Of a stretch of 10,565 bases of DNA, positions 5,703 through 10,565 are shown piece after piece; the stretch's first letter is position 1; every line of letters begins with the position of its first letter. Under the pieces are notes generated by a model. That model saw only the letters and a program-made list of their open reading frames with translations. It was not told the origin of the DNA and searched no databases. The translations under genes and the position numbers were made by a program. The DNA is from Syntrophus sp. (in: bacteria) (lineage in GTDB: Bacteria > Desulfobacterota > Syntrophia > Syntrophales > UBA5619): positions 1 through 10,565 of the forward strand of contig PNOO01000067.1 of assembly GCA_013824905.1 (NCBI GenBank), in the 5' to 3' direction.

Positions 5703-6647
5703 ATGGCAATCGAGACACCCTGTATCAATTATACCGGAAGTATTCGTCCCATCAGCCTGGGCGCCGGCGACAAGTCGGTAACCGTCGGCGGCGAAACAAG
5801 TTACCCATTCTACACCTTCGAAGGCGCCATGCCCCATCCGCCGCGGATAGCCATGGAGGTCTATGATATGCCGCCCACCGATTGGCCGGAGGCGGCGGTG
5901 ACGCCCTTCAAGGATGTCCTCAATGACCCGGTAGCCTGGGCGAAGAAGTGCATCAACGACTACGGCGCCGAGATGATCTGCCTCCAGTTGGTGAGCACCG
6001 ATCCCAACGACGCCAACCGCAGCGCCGAGGAAGCGGCCCAGACCGTAAAGTCGGTAGCTGAGGCGGCCAGTGTGCCGCTGATCGTCTGGGGAACCGGGAA
6101 CCTCGAAAAGGACACCGACGTGCTGCGCACGGTGGCGGAGGTCTGCCAGGGGAAACACCTCGTTTTGGGGCCGCTCGTCGAGGGTAATTACAAGAAGATC
6201 GGCGCAGCCGCGATGGCCTACAAGCATACGATCATCGCCTCCACCCCCCTGGATATCAATCTCGCCAAACAGCTCAACATCCTGATGGGCAACCTCGGCA
6301 TCAGTGACAGTGAACTGATCATGGACCCCCTGGTAAGCAGCATCGGCTATGGGATTGAGTATGTCTACTCGGTTATGGAGCGCGTTCGCATGGCGGCGCT
6401 CACGCAGCAGGACGAAAAGTTGCAGTTTCCGATGATCTGCAACATCGCCCGCGAGACCTGGAAGACCAAGGAGGCGAAGACCGCCGAGGCCGAGGACCCC
6501 AAACTGGGCGATGCCGCAAAACGCGGTATCACTCTGGAGGCGATGAGCGCCATGCTGCTCCTTGTGGCCGGCGCCGATATCCTGGTAATGCGCCACCCGG
6601 AAGCCATTAAGCTGATCCGGGAGATGATTGCCGACTTAACGAACTAA
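5703..6647 (+). CDS. acsD: Corrinoid iron-sulfur protein small subunit (CFeSP delta/AcsD)
   Basis: AcsD is the TIM-barrel small subunit of the heterodimeric corrinoid iron-sulfur protein. The complex accepts a methyl group from methyltetrahydrofolate via AcsE and passes it to the A-cluster of acetyl-CoA synthase. The 314-residue length is normal for bacterial forms. Family blocks visible are GGETSYPFYTFEG (29-41), MPHPPRIAMEVYD (43-55), a barrel strand AEMICLQLVSTDPN (89-102), VPLIVWGTGN (124-133), ELIMDPLVSSIGYGIEYVY (204-222) and the C-terminal LVMRHPEAIKLI (294-305). No iron-sulfur ligand motif is expected, since the [4Fe-4S] lies in the large subunit AcsC, which is absent from the window. 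GGAGGA at 5694-5699 sits just before ATG 5703. The gene lies directly upstream of acsA with only a short gap, consistent with one operon. Confidence 0.94.
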   Translation: MAIETPCINYTGSIRPISLGAGDKSVTVGGETSYPFYTFEGAMPHPPRIAMEVYDMPPTDWPEAAVTPFKDVLNDPVAWAKKCINDYGAEMICLQLVSTDPNDANRSAEEAAQTVKSVAEAASVPLIVWGTGNLEKDTDVLRTVAEVCQGKHLVLGPLVEGNYKKIGAAAMAYKHTIIASTPLDINLAKQLNILMGNLGISDSELIMDPLVSSIGYGIEYVYSVMERVRMAALTQQDEKLQFPMICNIARETWKTKEAKTAEAEDPKLGDAAKRGITLEAMSAMLLLVAGADILVMRHPEAIKLIREMIADLTN

Positions 6648-6674
6648 CGTATCCGTCCGGTTGTGGAGAAATAT

Positions 6675-8639
6675 ATGGCAGAGACAGAAAAAGCAAAAAG
6701 TATCGATCCGGCATCCCTACAGATGATCGAAAAGGCGGCGTGCGATGGGGTGAATCTGTCGTTCGACCGTGCGTTGGCAATCAAGCCCTGCCCCATCGGC
6801 GAGGTGGGGAGCTGTTGTAAGGTCTGTTCGATGGGGCCGTGCCGCGTGCCGCTGCCCAAGGGCAAGAAGGCCGAAACCTTGGAAGAAAAGCGCAAGCGCC
6901 GCGGTGTCTGCGGGGCCACCGCCGAGACCATCGCCTCACGGAATTTTGTCCGGATGATCGCGGCCGGCGCGGCTGCTCACTCCGACCATGGCCGTTCCGT
7001 AGCCGAACTGTTATTGGCCGTCGGCAAAGGCGAAGTGAGCGGTTATGAGATACGGGACGAGCAGAAGCTGCTCGCCCTGGCGATGGATTTTGGCGTCACT
7101 ATCGACGAGCGTTCCAAGGAAGAAATCGCGGTCGACGTAGCCACGAAAGCCTTGGGCGAATTTGGCCGGCATAGCGGTGAGCTCACCTTCATGAAGCGCG
7201 CTCCCCTCAAGCGTCTGGAGATCTGGCGCAAGCAGGGGGTAGTGCCCCGCGGCATCGACCGCGAGATCGTGGAACTGATGCACCGCACCCATGCCGGCGT
7301 CGACATGGAGTATCATAACATCCTGCAGCAGGGGATCAGGGCATCCCTGGCCGACGGCTGGGGCGGCAGCATGATCGCCACCGATCTTCAGGACGTCCTG
7401 TTCGGCACCCCGTCGCCGGTCCTGGGGCAGATCAACCTGGGCGTCCTCAAGAAGGATGAGGTCAACGTGATCATCCACGGCCACGAGCCCCTGCTCTCCG
7501 AGGTGATCGTCGCCGCGGCGCATGACCCGGAGATCCAAAAACTGGCAAAGGAAGCCGGGGCCAAGGGGATCAATCTGGCCGGCCAATGCTGTACGGCCAA
7601 TGAAATCCTGATGCGTCACGGCATCCCCCTGGCCGGCAACTTCCTGCAGCAGGAACTGTCGCTGGTTACCGGCGCCGTCGACGCCATGGTCGTGGACGTG
7701 CAGTGCATCATGGAGTCGCTGCCGGACATCGCCCAGTGCTATCATACCAAAATCATCACCACCTCGCCCAAAGCCATGATTACCGGCGCCACTCATGTTG
7801 ATTTCGATGAGCATCACGCCATGGAACGGGCCAAGGACGTGCTCAAGATAGCCATCGAGGCCTATACCCACCGCGGGAAGAACGTCATGATCCCGGAGGG
7901 CAAGACCGATCTGGTGGCCGGTTTCAGCCATGAGACAATCAACTACATGATGGGCGGCATGTTCCGCGCCTCGTACCGACCGCTCAACGACAACATCATC
8001 AACGGCCGCATCCGCGGTGTGGCCGGCGTGGTGGGTTGCAACAACGTCCGCGTCACCCACAATGAGGCCCACGTCGCGATGGTGAAGGAGCTCATCAAGA
8101 ACGATGTCCTGGTGCTTCAGACCGGGTGCAGCGCCATGGCCAGCGCCATGGCCGGCCTGATGGTCCCGGAGGCCGCGAAGCTTTACGCGGGAGCGGGACT
8201 GGCGTCGGTCTGCGAGGCCGTCGGCATCCCGCCGGTGCTCCACCTCGGCTCCTGCGTGGATAACAGCCGCATCCTGGTGGCGGCCACCGCCATGGTGAAA
8301 GAGGGCGGATTGGGCGACGACGTGAGCGATCTGCCGGTAGCAGGCGCCGCCCCCGAGTGGTTCAGCGAGAAGGCCCTCACCATTGGGCAGTACTTTGTCG
8401 CCTCCGGCGTCTTCACCGTCTTCGGCGCCACCTGGCCGACAATCGGCAGCCCGGAGGTAACCGAACATCTCTTCAGCGGTTTGGAGAAGATGTACGGGGC
8501 CATGTGGGCATTTGAGACGGATCCGATCAAGGCCGCCCAGCGGATGATCGCACATATCGACATGAAGCGCCAGGCATTGGGGATTACCAAGGCCAGGGAA
8601 CGGATCTTGTTCGATATGGCAATGCGTCGTGAGCTGTAA
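6675..8639 (+). CDS. acsA: Ni-Fe carbon monoxide dehydrogenase catalytic subunit (CODH of CODH/ACS)
   Basis: This subunit catalyses CO2 + 2H+ + 2e- to CO + H2O at the Ni-Fe-S C-cluster and feeds CO to AcsB. From ATG 6675 it has 654 residues. GGAGA at 6665-6669 is well placed for this ATG, whereas GTG 6663 has no SD. All cluster ligands are visible: D-cluster C39 and C47; B-cluster C48, C51, C56 and C79; C-cluster H270, C306, C344, C455 (GCNN), C485 (TGCSA) and C527 (LGSCVDNSR). The catalytic-base lysine in WFSEKALTIG (K566) and the proton-relay His pair AHSDHG are also present. The protein should therefore be active. Between C56 and C79 lies a Lys/Arg/Glu-rich loop of 22 residues, longer than the 13 in the well-studied CODHs. 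Adjacency to acsB and acsD favours an ACS-partner (AcsA) over a stand-alone CooS. Confidence 0.96.
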   Translation: MAETEKAKSIDPASLQMIEKAACDGVNLSFDRALAIKPCPIGEVGSCCKVCSMGPCRVPLPKGKKAETLEEKRKRRGVCGATAETIASRNFVRMIAAGAAAHSDHGRSVAELLLAVGKGEVSGYEIRDEQKLLALAMDFGVTIDERSKEEIAVDVATKALGEFGRHSGELTFMKRAPLKRLEIWRKQGVVPRGIDREIVELMHRTHAGVDMEYHNILQQGIRASLADGWGGSMIATDLQDVLFGTPSPVLGQINLGVLKKDEVNVIIHGHEPLLSEVIVAAAHDPEIQKLAKEAGAKGINLAGQCCTANEILMRHGIPLAGNFLQQELSLVTGAVDAMVVDVQCIMESLPDIAQCYHTKIITTSPKAMITGATHVDFDEHHAMERAKDVLKIAIEAYTHRGKNVMIPEGKTDLVAGFSHETINYMMGGMFRASYRPLNDNIINGRIRGVAGVVGCNNVRVTHNEAHVAMVKELIKNDVLVLQTGCSAMASAMAGLMVPEAAKLYAGAGLASVCEAVGIPPVLHLGSCVDNSRILVAATAMVKEGGLGDDVSDLPVAGAAPEWFSEKALTIGQYFVASGVFTVFGATWPTIGSPEVTEHLFSGLEKMYGAMWAFETDPIKAAQRMIAHIDMKRQALGITKARERILFDMAMRREL

Positions 8640-8673
8640 GGGTAGAGATTACTATCGAAAAGGAGACTGATAG

Positions 8674-10565
8674 ATGTCCCAGATAATTGCATCGGCCGCC
8701 ATACGCGGTGCCTATAAGATACTCGAACGTGCGGAAACCAGTTGGCGCCAGGCCATGGACAAATGGGGAGCGAACGAACCGGTCGGCTTTCCCAATACCG
8801 CCTATTACCTGCCGGTCATCTACGGCATCCTGGGGATCAAGGTGGAGAAGCTCGGCGACATGGAGGCGGTGCTCGAGCGCTGCCGGCGCATCATGCCGCC
8901 GCCGGTGAAGGCGAATCACCCGCTTCCGTATCTGGGGCCCGCGCTCGACGCAGGAATGGCAACCTTCTTCGCCGAAGAGGTGATCGAGGCGATCCGCTAT
9001 CTGGAGACGCCGAATTTCTATACGAAACTGGAAGACCCCACAGCCGATAACCTCTGGCTCGGGGCGGCCGATGACGTTATCCTGCGGAAACGCGGCGTCG
9101 AGTTCGTCGACGGTACGGCCCCCGGATTTGCCGCCATCTTGGGCGCGGCGCCGACCAAGGAGATCGCTGTTCAGATCGCCACCGAGCTCCAGCAGAAGAA
9201 CCTATACGTCTTCATGAGCGCCGAAAATGACGGGGTGCGGTTCAGCGAACAGCTCGTCGAGGCCGGTGTCCAGGTCGGCTGGCCGACCCGGCTGGTTTCC
9301 TTCGGGCCGGATGTCACCTCCACCGTCTTCGCGATGGGGTTCGCTACCCGCGTCGCCCTTTCCTTCGGCGGCGTCGAGCCGGGCAACTACCGCAAGGTGC
9401 TCATCTACAATAAAGACCGCACCTTCGCCTTCGCTCTGCCCATGGGATATGTCACCGACGAATGGTATGCCAACGCCGCCGGCGCCATCAATTTCGGCTT
9501 CCCCACGATCGCCGATACGCCGATACCGGAGGTCTTGCCCACGGGTATCACCACCTACGAGCACGTGGTTTCCAATGTCCCCCATGCGAACATCGTTGCC
9601 CGCGCCATCGAGGTGCGCGGCCTGAAGGTGCAGGTGACCGAGGTGCCGGTGCCGGTCCCGTACGGCCCGGCCTTTGAAGGCGAGCGCGTCCGCGGCGATG
9701 ATATTTATCTGGAAACCGGCGGCGGCTTCACCCATATGGTGGAGTGGATCACCTCCAAGGGGATGGACGAGGTTGTCGACGGCCATGTTGAAGTGATCGG
9801 GCCGGAGATCACCGATGTTCCGGCCGGCTCCAAGTTGCCCCTGGCCATCGTCGCTGAAGTGGCCGGCCGCCAGATGCAGGAGGACTACGAGCCCATCCTG
9901 GAGCGCCAGGTGCATCACCTGATCAACTACGCCCAGGGGGTTATGCATATCGGCCAGCGCGACATCGCCTGGATGCGCGTCAGCAAGAACGCCGTGGAAA
10001 AGGGATTTAGGCTGGAGCACATCGGCAAGCTCTTGCATGCCAAACTGCACCAGGACTTCGGCCGGATCTTCGACAAGCTCCAGGTGAAGATTTACTCCAA
10101 TGAAAAAGACGTAAGCACCATGCTGGCAAAGGCCAAATCGGTCTATACCGTGCGGGATGCCCGCATCGAGGGGATGACCGACGAGACCACCGACATCTAC
10201 TATTCCTGCCTGCTGTGCCAATCGTTTGCCCCCGGGCATGTTTGCGTCGTCTCTCCGGAGCGCACCGGACTCTGCGGCTCCTATAACTGGATGGACTGCA
10301 AGGCCTCGAATGAAATCAACCCCACCGGCCCCAATCAGCCCGTGCCCAAGGGAGAGACCATCGATGCCCGGCTGGGACAGTGGAAAGGCGTCAACGATTT
10401 TGTCTTCAAGGCCTCCCGCGGCAAGGTGGATCATTATAACTTCTACAGCATCATCAACGACCCGATGACCACCTGCGGCTGCATGGAGTGCATCGCCGCC
10501 ATCCTGCCCATCTGCAACGGCATCATGACGGTCAATCGCGATTTCGGCGGCATGACGCCCTGCGG
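8674..10565 (+). CDS. acsB: Acetyl-CoA synthase subunit AcsB, 3' end cut by the window
   Basis: AcsB condenses CO, the CFeSP-bound methyl group and CoA into acetyl-CoA. The frame is open from ATG 8674 to the window end (630 complete codons) with AGGAGA at 8661-8666 as ribosome binding site. The Moorella enzyme has about 729 residues, so roughly 100 are missing. The long N-terminal part (about 1-310), which in bacterial enzymes docks CODH and forms the CO tunnel, is present; archaeal CdhC lacks it. A-cluster ligands are complete: C512, C515, C524 and C534 in the YSCLLCQSFAPGHVC region and after it, and C601-G602-C603 in TTCGCMEC for the distal nickel. Each is offset by +6 from the Moorella numbering. 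The phenylalanine in QSFAPG (F518) corresponds to the residue described as gating the proximal metal. The gene follows acsA by 34 bases and is co-directional. Confidence 0.96.
   Translation, partial: MSQIIASAAIRGAYKILERAETSWRQAMDKWGANEPVGFPNTAYYLPVIYGILGIKVEKLGDMEAVLERCRRIMPPPVKANHPLPYLGPALDAGMATFFAEEVIEAIRYLETPNFYTKLEDPTADNLWLGAADDVILRKRGVEFVDGTAPGFAAILGAAPTKEIAVQIATELQQKNLYVFMSAENDGVRFSEQLVEAGVQVGWPTRLVSFGPDVTSTVFAMGFATRVALSFGGVEPGNYRKVLIYNKDRTFAFALPMGYVTDEWYANAAGAINFGFPTIADTPIPEVLPTGITTYEHVVSNVPHANIVARAIEVRGLKVQVTEVPVPVPYGPAFEGERVRGDDIYLETGGGFTHMVEWITSKGMDEVVDGHVEVIGPEITDVPAGSKLPLAIVAEVAGRQMQEDYEPILERQVHHLINYAQGVMHIGQRDIAWMRVSKNAVEKGFRLEHIGKLLHAKLHQDFGRIFDKLQVKIYSNEKDVSTMLAKAKSVYTVRDARIEGMTDETTDIYYSCLLCQSFAPGHVCVVSPERTGLCGSYNWMDCKASNEINPTGPNQPVPKGETIDARLGQWKGVNDFVFKASRGKVDHYNFYSIINDPMTTCGCMECIAAILPICNGIMTVNRDFGGMTPC

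Noticed and set aside
5445..6596. Minus-strand open frame of 383 codons
   Set aside because: It is antisense to acsD and the 74-residue gene, shadow-like in composition and lacks a plausible ribosome binding site.
6663..6674. GTG start for acsA four codons upstream
   Set aside because: No SD lies ahead of it, while GGAGA at 6665-6669 is correctly spaced for ATG 6675.
7011..8555. Minus-strand open frame of 514 codons
   Set aside because: It is antisense to acsA, His/Asp/Gly-rich and without domain motifs. It exists because of the high GC and codon bias of the real gene.
9202..10434. Minus-strand open frame of 410 codons
   Set aside because: It is antisense to acsB, whose A-cluster ligands are fully conserved on the plus strand. 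The shadow has no recognisable family.
8674..10565. Archaeal ACDS (Cdh) type complex
   Set aside because: AcsB keeps the long N-terminal CODH-docking part and AcsA is the bacterial short form with D-, B- and C-cluster ligands only, so the locus is bacterial type.
1..10565. CRISPR array, tRNA, rRNA, insertion sequence or phage genes
   Set aside because: No regularly spaced repeats, cloverleaf-like segments, transposase motifs or terminal inverted repeats were seen.

Overview
The window is dominated by a Wood-Ljungdahl (reductive acetyl-CoA) locus of the bacterial CODH/ACS type. The DNA is GC-rich, genes are tightly packed, and GTG or TTG starts occur. The acetyl-CoA synthase has the long bacterial form, with an N-terminal CODH-docking region ahead of the A-cluster domain. 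The CODH is the bacterial AcsA/CooS form, not the archaeal Cdh complex. The host is therefore a strict anaerobe: an acetogen, a sulfate reducer or a syntroph. GC content and gene mix would suit a Desulfobacterota (former Deltaproteobacteria) or similar lineage, but the lineage is an inference and cannot be fixed from this window.

Layout. Bases 1-505 (+) hold the 3' part of a LarC-type nickel-pincer cofactor gene. It is split over two frames, diverges from the family after about base 310, and overlaps the next gene tail to tail. Bases 453-1310 (-) encode a complete DUF169 protein of unknown role. Bases 1311-1583 are a divergent intergenic region holding a near-consensus sigma-70-type promoter (TTGACA, 17 bp, TATAAA). 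The + strand then carries cooC (1584-2357), acsV, a [2Fe-2S]/ASKHA corrinoid reactivase (2499-4418), and a second CooC/AcsF-type ATPase (4415-5194), which overlaps acsV at TTGA. An AT-rich gap (5195-5465) contains a second promoter candidate and a cluster of TGAAC/GTTCA repeats. It is followed by a 74-residue unrecognised protein (5466-5690), acsD (5703-6647), acsA/cooS (6675-8639) and acsB (8674 to the window end, about 630 residues, 3' truncated).

How they work together. AcsA reduces CO2 to CO at its Ni-Fe-S C-cluster. AcsB joins CO, a methyl group and CoA into acetyl-CoA at its Ni-Ni-[4Fe-4S] A-cluster. AcsD is the small subunit of the corrinoid iron-sulfur protein that delivers the methyl group. 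AcsV returns inactivated Co(II) corrinoid to Co(I). The two CooC-type ATPases are candidates for nickel loading of CODH and ACS. The large CFeSP subunit (acsC) and the methyltransferase (acsE) are not in the window and may lie downstream.

The core system is known. The parts that look less described are the 74-residue protein and its repeat-rich upstream region, the paired CooC paralogues flanking acsV, a charged loop insertion in the CODH B-cluster, and the frame-split larC with an internal Shine-Dalgarno-like stretch near the shift.
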